A stretch of DNA of 64,000 nucleotides from Myrica gale. Its lineage: Eukaryota > Streptophyta > Magnoliopsida > Fagales > Myricaceae. This document shows, piece after piece, positions 1 to 10,511 of this stretch. Both the position numbers and the translations under genes were made by a program. The notes below the pieces were generated by a model that was not told where the DNA came from, made no database searches, and saw only the letters and a list, made by a program, of their open reading frames with translations. The stretch is from positions 622,501-686,500 of the forward strand of contig OZ005617.1 in the NCBI GenBank assembly GCA_963930655.1. Direction: 5' to 3'. Within the stretch, counting starts at the first letter, position 1, and each line of letters opens with the position of its first letter.

Positions 1-411
1 TCAGGTCAAGTTCCAATGAGATTGTATGCTGGTTTTTGCTTTAGTAATAGATTTGGAGGTTGATTTTTGTTTTCCTTTTTCCCGTTCACTAATGGACTAT
101 TAGATCACAACTATTTACTCATCTTGAGGTAATCCACTTAGAGCAAATAGGGAAGGATGAGTGATACTAACATAATGATTGTATTTTATCTTCGTTAGAG
201 GAAGAAAGCAAATTTGTATTACATGTGCAAGTCCCTTGTTACTTTTTTTCTAGCTTAACTTTGAAATCCTATGCTTTCTTGTTGCTGCTCCTATTTTGCT
301 ATTATGTTTTGTGATGCTTTACAAAAGTGACGTGAAGAGTTTTCTTTTTTTCGAATTATTGTGTAAATGATTCTCTTTAGTTTAACTCAAAGCATATGCT
401 TTGTTCTTCAG
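1..411 (+). other. Intron of the SEC14-like gene (5' part outside window)
   Basis: The sequence is T-rich and non-coding and ends in a CAG acceptor directly before the first recognisable SEC14 exon. The window therefore opens inside an intron. I see no other feature in it. Confidence 0.7.
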
Positions 412-3400
412 AACATCCACCAGGGCTATCAAACCGAAACCTTGCAGCGGTTTCTCAAAGCCAGGGACTGGAATGTTGCCAAAGCGCATAAAATGGTTGG
501 GTTCATTTATTTGACTTAAGCCTCTCCATTGAGTTATCATTTTTCATTGAGGCCCTTCTTTAATTTTTTTTCTCTACTTCTACTTTACTAACCATGCAAA
601 TCTATTCCAGTTGATTGATTGTTTACAGTGGAGAATACAGAATCAGATCGACGATATACTATCGGTGAGCTTTCTAGTTAATGAAATAATTAGCTAAACA
701 TGAGGAGATGTTTGGCTGCTGCACTCCTGAAGTTTCTCTATTTGATGCATTTACTTCTCATTTGTGGTGTGAGTGCCGTTAATTGGTTTCTTTTTATGTA
801 TCAGTGAAAAGTCTCTGTAAATGTTAAGATCACAAATATTCAAATGAGCACCTGCTAAAGCAGAAATTGTGTAATACTTGTCAGACATTTGGTAAGCTAT
901 GTCCCAAACTTTACCAGTCACCCCCACAAAAAAAATCGTAATGAAGTAGCCAAATATGCACTATCTGGCCTACACAAAACAAAACACATATATTCCAAGT
1001 CATGTCAAACATTCGAAATTACTTTGCTTAGGTAAGATTTTCTGTTCCATAGTGGACAATTATGTCTTTAAGTTGTGGTCCAACAACATAAATCTGTGTG
1101 GTCAATCATGTACAAATAGAGGAAACTTCTACCTTAATCTTGTGTAGCCTGTTTTAGCCTTCTAGTCCATGTAGTCATTTAGGACATTGAGTTTTGGCAT
1201 AAGCCAAAGAATTGGGATAGCAAATTGTAATAATGAGTATACGCCAAGATATGGATTGCAAGAGCATTTATAGGCAATATTCCTACTCGAAAGATATATA
1301 TGTAATTTGTAGTGATATTATAGCATGGAAGGCAATTCTGGTGCCTCAGATCTGGCCAAGAGCATATACGCATGATCAACTGCCAATTGTAATGTGGGCA
1401 ATGTATAGGGCAAGTTTTCTACGCCCTTAATTTGCACATCTGGTCCTCAGAGAGAATATTCTAGTCAATTCTGGTGCCTCGTCTGTTCATGTATGGGGGG
1501 GGGGGGGGGTTCTATGTTGCATGCTCTTTTTCTATGGGCTAATTCGGTTTCGGGTTATCCTTTTGTGGGTTTACCGGATTTTCTTAGTTTTTTAGCTTGT
1601 ATGCTTTAGATGTTGTCAGTATAGTCTCTTGTACTGTCATTTCTCTTTTTCTTTAATAAGATTGGCTTACTTATAAAAAAAAATGATCAACTGTGAATCA
1701 TTCTCAGCAATGTTCAGGTTAAGCCTTTATATACTCCATTTAGTGGCGTGATGAGTTGGAAAAATGCATTTGCATTTGCATCTACCTCTACACTGCCAGA
1801 ATATAACTATTTGTCCATATGGCAAGTTTGGTCTAGATGGAAAACAAAACTGATGTTGCATTTGCATGGTTGTGCTCTCTCTTCTGGTTCGCATTCATGT
1901 ATTGTAGTCTTCAACTAGTTTGATCAATAATATTTTGAAGCATGTTGGTAAAGCAAGCTTGTACTTGATATGGTACTCAAGGAGTTCATACATTTTGAAG
2001 TTTTCTTTTGTTTCTCTGAACAGAAACCTATCATCCCCATTGATTTGTACAGAGCAGTGCGAGATTCTCAGCTTGTAGGATTGTCTGGTTACTCGAAGGA
2101 GGTATACATTTCCTTTAAATATTTGCATGAAATTATCAAGGCCTTGAACCTTTATCGTTGCTGTCCATCCCAGCCAACGTGCCTTATCAGCTCTGGCATC
2201 TCAAAATTATTTTGCTTCTACGATATACTGAACCCTTATTCCTCCATGTTTTTGTTGATCTTTTTCCTCTTTTTTTTTGGGGGTGGGGAGGGGGTTGTTT
2301 TTGGTATTCTATTGTCGTATTCATGAGAAATGAAGGCTTCAATGATGAATATTCCACCTCTATATCTGGACTTATGTTCTCTTTCTTCTTTTCTGCTGAC
2401 TTTTGGCAGGGACATCCAGTCATTGCTGTTGGTGTTGGGCTTAGCACATTTGACAAAGCATCTGTAAGGATGTTGTGCAATATTGCATTTCCTTAGCTCT
2501 CCTAATCACAAAGTTTTGTTGGACTAGTAGGGCGTGACTTTTGTATATAATGGAATAAGTATTAGATTTGCTTGTGGGCTAATTCAGTTTTTAAGGGCAT
2601 AAGGTTTTATCTTTTCTGTTGGTTCCTAGGCTTCCTGAATTAAGAAATTTATGTGCATTAAGCACACATAATTACTTGCTTGTACACAAATATACTGGAT
2701 TTGTCAAGTAGTCTTCACTGGCATGGCATCTTGCTCAGCCGAAGGCAGCATTAGATACTGCTAGCATGCATCATGTAATAGCAAGCTTTTCATTATGTGT
2801 TTGTGCTTACATAGGTTATTTTTCTTTTAGGTACATTACTATGTGCAGTCACATATCCAGATGAATGAGTACAGAGATCGTGTAGTACTGGTGTGTATTT
2901 GAGATTGCTGAATCACCTTTATGAGTTGTACCCTTCAAATGGCCTGATTTTCGCTTCTGTTGTAGCCTTCTGCAACAAAGAAGTACGGACGACATATTAG
3001 TTCCTGTCTGAAGGTTCTAGACATGACTGGTTTAAAGCTTTCAGCATTGAACCAAGTTAAGGTATCTATTTGTACTCCAACATTTAAATTGACTTTTCTT
3101 TGACCATAACTCTTTTCCCTAAACAACATCCTCAATATATTCACTCTGTTGATGGGCGAGGCATTTCTGATTGAATGGACAATAGCCAGCTTCATGTGGT
3201 CATGTGGTTATTATTTAGTTTAAGAAAGGTTTTTTCTGGACATCTGTGGATAGTTTATCAGCTATCAAGTATTGATACATTCAATATGTGGACCTCTTAT
3301 ATGATTCTATTGTTTCAAGATGGAAGACCGGGAGTTATCCAGGGATCAAGGTTCTCTGTTGAATTTGCTTTGGTATATTTAACCGAAGAACCCTTCTTTC

Positions 3401-4632
3401 TGTATCCTGCTGCCCTGGCAACAGGAAGCATGAGGTCTCCTTGGCTTACATATTTCTCATAGGACCATGAGTTCTTGATTACTGTCTTTCCCGATGTGCA
3501 ATTTGTTAGCTACGAGATTGTATACATTATTCTCACTTATCCAAAAGAAAGAAAGAAAGAGATTGTATACATTATTCTATGTTACTCTGATGAGTGTGTG
3601 TGTTAGTTTCATAATACATCTTAAGCAGACAGTGCAAGCAATTTCAATACCAGTTAATTTCATACCTTTCTGCCCTCAATCTCTGAGCAATATATTTGAC
3701 ACTGCTCAACCCGTTTTGCTTCTGATGTAATGCAGCTTTTGTCTGCTATATCTACAATCGATGATTTGAACTATCCAGAGAAAACGGAAACATACTACAT
3801 TGTAAATGCCCCCTATGTATTTTCAGCATGCTGGAAGGTTTGTCTATCTCAAGGGTAAAAAAGTTTATTTGCTTCTTGTGCAACAAAATGTTTAATGGTT
3901 GAACTACTGCAGGTTGTAAAGCCTCTTTTGCAAGAAAGAACAAGGAAGAAAGTTCAGGTTCTGCAAGGTTGTGGTAGGGACGAGCTACTGAATGTAAGCA
4001 TGTTTTCCTGTTTGATTATCACAACGCAAACTCTTATTGTTCATAACATGTAAACCCATTTTTGTGTTGCATCACGTGCTCAAATCCGTTGTGGTAATGG
4101 TTCTTATTTAAGGTAGGTTCTTTAATCAATCTGGCCAGTGAATTTGGATCTTTTCCGTAGTCCTGGCATGCAATTTATTAGTAGTTGTTTTGTACTCATT
4201 GTGAGCAATGAGATGGCATACAACAGAATTGTTCACTGTTTCTCTGCCGTAGTTATGTCATCTGAACAGTTTTCCATTTATTTGACAATGGCATTGTTGA
4301 CTCGTCTCCAGATAATGGATTTCGGGTCTCTCCCACATTTTTGTAGAAAAGAGGGCTCTGGATCGTCCAAACACCGTGGAAATGGAAATTCTGATGATTG
4401 TTTCTCCTTAGACCATGCATTCCATCAACAGCTCTACAATTATATCAAACAACAAGCCTTGCTTATGAAGCCGGCCTCATTGATCAAACATGGTTCAGTT
4501 CATGTGGATGTTCCTGAGCCAGGTCCAGAAGGTACCAAGATTGCTAAGACGATAGAAAACGAGTTCCACAGGTTTGAAAATCAAAATGGGCTTACCAACT
4601 CTCTGAATGGCCTTAAAGTTACCGCCGAATGA
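412..4632 (+). CDS. SEC14-like phosphatidylinositol/phosphatidylcholine transfer protein (CRAL-TRIO), 5'-partial
   Basis: Nine exons join in one frame (930 nt, 309 residues): 412-495, 611-664, 2024-2101, 2410-2463, 2831-2890, 2966-3061, 3736-3837, 3913-3993 and 4312-4632. All have GT-AG borders. The visible protein opens inside the CRAL-TRIO N-terminal helical part (LQRFLKARDWNVAKAH). It then contains the lipid-binding CRAL-TRIO core, including DLYRAVRDSQLVG, GLSTFDKASVHYYVQSH, KVLDMTGLKLSAL, YYIVNAPYVFSACWKVVKPL and LQGCGRDELL. The tail after about residue 205 is polar and has no nodulin domain or membrane segment, so this is a short soluble SEC14. Proteins of this class are about 325 residues, so only some 15-20 N-terminal residues lie outside the window. 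The family exchanges phosphoinositides and phosphatidylcholine between membranes. From memory the closest Arabidopsis match is At1g55840. The seventh intron and the 3' part of the gene converge on the next gene. Confidence 0.9.
1486..1686 (+). mobile_element. 3' end of a poly(A) retroposon (LINE/SINE-like) in SEC14 intron
   Basis: The segment ends with a TTAATAAGATT signal followed by CTTACTTAT and an A-tail. Just before this it carries CAGTATAGTCTCTTGTACTG. The same string, with one change, and the same AATAA/TTACTTAT/A-tail ending occur in reverse orientation at about 7077-7195. This marks one dispersed retroposon family. A run of 14 G at about 1495-1508 marks its left part. The true 5' end is not determined. 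Confidence 0.55.
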
Positions 4633-5652
4633 AATTTGCGGTACAGTGACACTCGCTTAGTTCACACGACACTGAAACCTGATAATGGCCGAAAACTCTC
4701 ATCCACGACAACAGTGTGGAGAGGTTATTCCAACTCAGTCTTTAATGTCATCAGCTCGATGCATGTATTTTTAGGACAAAGCTAACCTGGTGTAGTTTGA
4801 CGTTACCACCTTGAGGTGGATGATCATAAATTTAGTCATCAATGTTGGAAGCATGAGAACAGACGAAAGCTTTCACAAGTTTTGTTAATTGCTGAAAACC
4901 AGCAAATCCTGGTTACTTTAGTATTGACTTGTTTGACAAAAGATCTGACCAAATCCAGAACCCAAGAAGACTTCTACGGTTATGAGTTTAAAATTTTCCA
5001 GTTAACCGACCAAGTTCAAAATCCTGAATTACAGCTGATAGGAACCGAGTCAATTAGCCATGCCTTCCAATCCAGAGCTCCGATATGTCATTAAGATGCT
5101 AATCTGCTTATCAGAACAATACTCACCGCCTCCCAAATTGATGCCTTCCAGGTTTTGATTTCTGGGCCCATCAATTAATTACTTTTTTTTTATCCATCTA
5201 TTAATTACTTGCACAAGCCAGTAGCAATCAATCTGTTTTCCCTTTTCCCTGAAGACATTCTCCTGAATACAATGGCAAGGGATATATACAGTACACTATA
5301 CAGAATTTGGTTAATATTTCAAACCGAATCTCTCTTGAAGGAAATAGAGTCAACATCTTGAAAATTCAGAGACTAATGTACATATTTGCACAAGTACCAA
5401 TATCTGGTTTAGGCATCAAAATTCAACCAGAAAAAAAACAAGGCCAGAGAAACAGTTTTAAGTGCCCAAAGGCAAAGCTGGCATTCCTACACAGTTCAAT
5501 CTCCCACTCTTTACCCTTCTAAATCCAAGGATCTTTTCCCAGAAGCATTACAACATGAAGTGCCACTGATATCTTTCCAAGGTCGGAGACAAGAAAGGGA
5601 AGGAAGAGCACTCTAACTCGACATACCATCAACAACACAATCATTTGAAGTT
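4633..5652. other. Convergent intergenic/3' UTR region
   Basis: The stop codons of the SEC14 gene (+) and the sucrase/ferredoxin-like gene (-) face each other across about 1 kb. Short ORFs here (4816-5094, 5307-5522) lack recognisable domains. They most likely lie in the two 3' UTRs, and I see no independent gene. Confidence 0.6.
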
Positions 5653-8600
5653 TTAGCTCAACTGTTTGTAGCAACTATACGCAATGGCAACTGAAGCCGC
5701 TGCACAGACAACAGCAAGAACCGCATACGTATCTTCACGTTCCCAGCTCTCAAGCCATGTCGGCATGGCACAAACTTTGCGTGTACTAGCACCTTTACCA
5801 CCATTGATGCGTGAATTTAGTTTCTTGCTGCCTTTTTTTTTTGGCATCACCTTTGCCTCATCCACATTAGCATCTAGATTATCTGGCTTTTCTAGTAACA
5901 CAGGCTTCTGACAGCAGTACGAGTCTCCATTTTCCTGGCAACAGGCCATTACATCAACTTGAGATCTGTAGTCAGCAGCAGGTGTCTCCCTCTTATGTGT
6001 TTGTGTCAGTTCTCCAGTGTTTTGCCCAGCACTTATCTCGCCATTTAACTTTTCTTGAAATTTCTTCTGTTCTTCCTCTGATAAACCCATCTGACCCCTG
6101 AACGCAGCATCAAATGTTTCATTAAAGCCTAGTCAACATTTTCAATAAAAGTAATACTTGGAGACAGAGAAGGCACCAAGACATGAAATGACACTACTAA
6201 GTAGCAGTACAGAAACCAGGTGTTTAAATGAAGTGAGGCATAAATTCTTTTGATTCTATGTGTGTAAAGCACAATTTTAAAGTTAACCAATTTGTCTTCT
6301 TAAGCAACATTAAAACTGAATTTCCCAGGACTCCGATTACTGAGACCAAGAAAGTTTCTCACAAGGTCCAATCATACAACTAAAAGCGGTATCAAAGTGG
6401 ATCCAGCTATGCTGTAATGGAAAGAACAAATGCAAGCCAACTTCAAAGCATTCCTACAGTTAATCAAGACCCAACAATGAAAGGGAACGGCGATAAGAAA
6501 ATATTACCTCCATAGCAAATCTATAATTTCTCCTTTCACAACATGCTTCTCAAGCAATGCAGGTACATCATCTGGAGTGACATAACCATACCTACAGATT
6601 TGTTTTTGGTATTGGTAAATAACTGATCAATAACCTGAACAATGTGTTGTGGAAAAGAAGAAAACCTATTCATGCTACGTTATTATTAAGAATTCAGAAA
6701 CATTCTCCAGTAACACAGAATCAATTAACATCCCCTTACCAGTGCCCAGTGATTTCTCCGTTGAGATTTGACCTAAATATAATAACATTTCCCGCATACT
6801 TATGACCCCCAATGTGTGAGCATGGGCTAACAGACACTTTATTTTGAAGGCCATGTAATTCTATCTCTTCCTTGAATCTACTGACAAGGGCAGGTCCACA
6901 AACTCCACAACGGCGATCCCTGGACCCATGAGAACATACAAATACATACGAACACTTCAATGTTTCGGGAGTTCCAGGAAGCCATTCACCATCCTTCACA
7001 AGAACTTCCTCGACAAATGTGTCAACATCAAAATGAGTCAATCTCCTGCAATTTTCACCATACGGTGCCAGTATTTTTTTTTTGATAAGTAAGAAAATTT
7101 TATTAATGCAAGCGGGAACAGTACAAGGGACTATACTGAAAGCGCTTAAGACAAACAAGCGACAAAACTGAGGAAATCCTCGAAGTCAACAAAAAAAAAA
7201 GTTTGAACTTGGGAAAAGTTTGAAAATAAGAAAATCTTCTAAAGAAAGACCAAATGAGAATGTAATTGACCTGTATCTGATCATGTCAGGAAAGATTAGT
7301 ACATCTCCATTTGATGTCTCAGTTCCATCATGTCCCTCACATATCGTCAAGCAAGTCTAAAGATTAAAGAAAGAGACAAGGAAAGAATGTTGACATGAGC
7401 TGGGATTATACCACAGGAAAGATTGGGAAGATAAGGGAAACAGCAAGCAACACGTATGACACACTATTCTGGCAGCAAAAAGAACTATGCTAATAATGAA
7501 ACGAGGGAACATCAAGGATCAATAAACAGAATTATCCACCATCTATATAGAAACCTTCTCACCACAAATTACTTCTTTAATTGGCCAAGTAACTTATGTG
7601 CTGGTGTATGCTCATTATCCTTTATCTCATTAGTAGTAGATATAGATACTAATGAACATACAGACAAATTCAATAAGTTGCAGCCACATTAAACACATTT
7701 CTTGGATCGGGATCGGGGGCACTAAACTGTCAACTAGCAGATATATCCACACCAACTGAGGGGAAAAAAAAATACACCTACACTAGACTATCCTTACACT
7801 TGTGAATAGTGTGACTAACGGCTGGAACTATTCACCTTAACAATTGTTTGAAATGGCACATAATATAGATACTGCACATGGAGTAAACTGCCAGAATCCA
7901 GCCTTTAAAATTCATTAAAAGTTTCCAATAAGATCATGACTGACATCTGGCTAGTATGGCGATCAGTTTTATTGAACATTTGTCATCTCCAAATGATGGG
8001 AGGATAAAATAGGTACTCTAAAAACCAAGTTTTCTGTGTATCATTGGTTTTTGGTGGACTGATGACCTAAAAGTCCTTATCTTGACTTGCTGATACAACA
8101 AAAAGTTTAAAAAAGAAAAGAAGATGAGACAAAATGGCTGAATTTCAGCTAATGAAACCAGGTAACAGCATAAGGTTAAAACAAAAGAAAGAAAAAGTAA
8201 TATAGGCTGCTATTCTGGCACTCAATCATCCATCTCTCATGTACAACTTAAGGAGCATTACTGTTTGTATTATGTCCATAAGAAAAATACCATTTCCTTC
8301 TCATGATAGTGTTTCCACAAACTATACCATAAATTCCACAACCAAAACCAAAGACAAAATTTTTAACCTGAACCACTAATGTCACATGAAAAGAGTTACC
8401 TAGTTAACTATACGATCATATAAAATCAAAATATACTGTAGCAAAACAGCATCAATCTTCCCAAAATTATCAGAACCCCAGCACCCCTTGTAACCATCGC
8501 ATCTTCTAAATAACCACATCCTAATATAACTCCAAAAAAAGAAGCAATCATCAAGACGCCAAAAACCCACTTCAAAAACCATGAGAACAAAATAACTCCA

Positions 8601-9402
8601 CATCATGTTCTCAACTAATGCATCACATCACCAGCCTCCATATAACTTCCACAGAAAAAGCAATCCATACAACACCTAAAAACAAGTGAAACATCAAATT
8701 CAAAACCAACCCTTCAAAAAATTGACATATAAAACAAAACGACTTAATTCCAAATCACTCTTCATGCAACTGATTCACAAATGAAACTATGACAAGTGAA
8801 ACTAAAAGCCTCCAAATCACCCCTAGAACAAACCCAAACCTCAGAAACACAAAACATTTAATTCTCATATCGAACTTGTACCAAAAGGCTCCAAATCACA
8901 TCTCAAACAAAACCAGTCCAGAAAGGACACAAAACGCTTTTCAATTCAGTAAATCGAGAACCAAACATCAATAGAAGCAAAACTTAAGCCTACAAAATAA
9001 CAGTGACAGACGCGCACGCAGACACACCACTTTTTTCATATCAGCTTTCCTAGCCATCACGGCGGCGGAGAGCAGCCTGGGCACACGATCGAACTCGGAG
9101 GCCTCGATTCTGGGGGGCCAAACCTGCGGGTTCTTGTAGCAGAGGAAGACGTGGCGCTGGTAGAACTCGACGGTCCCAGCGAGTTGACTCGTCCGAAAGT
9201 CGAGGCGAGAGAAGCCAAACTCGGCGTCGCTAGTTGTATCGGATAGCAAGCCCTCGTTCTGGAAGCTTCCAGAGGCGCTGCCAACGAGGGAAGTGGGGTC
9301 TGTGAGGAAGCTATCGATTGGGTCCGAGACCGTGATTGGGGACGACGACAACGACGGGTTTGTGAATGTCAAAGCGTCATCTCTGTCTCTGTTGCTAGCC
9401 AT
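5653..9402 (-). CDS. Sucrase/ferredoxin-like family protein (thioredoxin-like Fe-S domain) with C-terminal anchor
   Basis: Five exons on the minus strand join in frame to 430 residues: 9402-9031 (donor could also be at 9028), 7356-7271, 7045-6740, 6591-6508 and 6097-5653. The N-terminal 60 residues are Ser/Thr-rich. They are followed by a conserved block (GTVEFYQRHVFLCYKNPQVW) and the thioredoxin-like ferredoxin core with CSHGSRDRRCGVCGP and PCSHIGGHKYAGNVIIF. In this family (Apd1/Aim32-related) the Cys and His residues of these motifs hold a 2Fe-2S cluster. A linker follows, then a charged region with paired Cys (ACCQENGDSYCCQ). The last 25 residues form one hydrophobic helix, which suggests a tail anchor. 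Despite the name, the family is not a proven sucrase. I chose the Met at 9402 because it starts MASNRDRDD just before the conserved part. An in-frame Met at 9582 is discussed in the findings. From memory, Arabidopsis relatives are At3g27570 and At5g40510. Confidence 0.88.
7075..7196 (-). mobile_element. Retroposon 3' end next to a splice acceptor
   Basis: In the orientation of the host gene it reads CAGTATAGTCCCTTGTACTG, then a TTAATAAAATTTT signal, TTACTTAT and a tail of about ten A. It lies inside intron 2 of the sucrase/ferredoxin-like gene. The A-tail ends about 25-30 nt upstream of the exon 3 acceptor. It belongs to the same family as the copy at 1486-1686. The 5' end is not clear, although an A/T-rich tract near 7190 may mark it. 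Confidence 0.6.
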
Positions 9403-9741
9403 CTCACCCAGAGACGAGAGAAAGAGAGGAAGAGAGAGAGTGTGTGTGTGTGGCTGTCCGCGGAGACTTGAGAGCGTGCGTTTGTTCGAGAGAGAGAGAG
9501 GCTGCGTTCCAGTGGTGTGGGAACTATGAAGACAGACAGGTGTGCTAGTTAGCGACGTTTCGGACAGGATGCCACGTGTCATTCAGGGGGAAATTGCTCA
9601 ACTCTTGTGTTTTTTTTTTGTTCTTTTTTTTTTTTCAGTAGAAACACCCTCGTACACTTTTTGACTACCATAGTCTTAACCTACACGTACTAAACTAATC
9701 ACCCAAGATTTTTTTTAAAAAAAAAGAAAAGTCCTAAGAAC
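9403..9741. promoter_or_regulatory. Upstream region of the sucrase/ferredoxin-like gene
   Basis: The first 180 bases (to 9582) are GA/CT-rich and free of stops in the gene's frame, typical of a plant 5' UTR with an (AG)n microsatellite. Beyond lie a CACGTG core (about 9574) and T-rich sequence. The CACGTG is a G-box match, but a single 6-mer is weak evidence. Confidence 0.4.
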
Positions 9742-9744
9742 CTA

Positions 9745-9923
9745 TTCCGTTAACGTGTTTTGTGAGGATTTTTTTTGTGTTTTAAAAATTTTTAAGTGAT
9801 CTTAATTTTATTGGTATGCGTGTTGTTATTATTTTTATATGGTGTTAAAAATGATGTTTGGTTGTAAAAATTTTTATATTATGAAAATTTAAAAAAAATC
9901 CTGAGAAAACTGTATAACCGAAC
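9745..9923. mobile_element. Degenerate MITE-like inverted repeat
   Basis: The left end reads CCGTTAACGTGTTTTGTGAGGATTTTTTTT-like. The right end, read on the other strand, is TCGGTTATACAGTTTTCTCAGGATTTTTTTT-like. The two share the GTTTT-(G/C)-T(G/C)AGGATTTTTTTT block, giving terminal inverted repeats of about 30 bp around an AT-rich centre. I cannot define a clean target duplication. The family is not assigned. Confidence 0.4.
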
Positions 9924-10511
9924 GACCTCCATTTTAGGATTGAATAGTCGCTAAAAGCTTAAGGGAAAAAAGAAAAAATAGTGGGTGAAAAAAAATCATA
10001 AAGCATTGAACTTTCGATTGGGTCAAGTATTTCCTAGGCAAGGAGACCTCCTCCTCTAGCCATAGGAGTAAGACTCAGAGGATGTAGAACAGAAGAATCA
10101 TAGTGCAGGGAGTGCTTCGGTTGGCCTTTGACCTAACCGGTTATGGATTCCTGCTTAAGCACTTGAGCTCAAGACCAAGAATCAACAGCACCATTTTCAA
10201 AGTGAGCGTGTGAGGGGTCAATCACTTGCTTACGCAGAAGTTACAGGAGGCAAAAATCTACGGCCATAAGTACAACCTCTAATTTCTCATGAAAGTTCCA
10301 AATGAATAATCTAATAGCTTGTTGTCTCATTTACAGAATCACCCTTTCATGAGGTTGCTACCAAAGCTCATCTTGCGAGAGTTTACTTTTTGCCTCGCCA
10401 AACAGACTAGCGCAGGGAAGTTCAATTCCACCACTCTCAAATATACACACAATCACACAGGTCCCTCTCTCAACTATTTATACTCGCACAAAGGTCTGGG
10501 AAACACAAAAA
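9924..10511. other. Intergenic region / 3' UTR of the WEB-family gene
   Basis: The sequence is of ordinary composition with no open frame that resembles a known family. The right part, next to the stop at 10512, probably includes the 3' UTR of the minus-strand WEB gene. I see no further feature. Confidence 0.4.

Noticed and set aside
1495..1508. G-run of 14 as a functional G-quadruplex
   Set aside because: A single homopolymer run inside a retroposon remnant is more likely a slippage tract.
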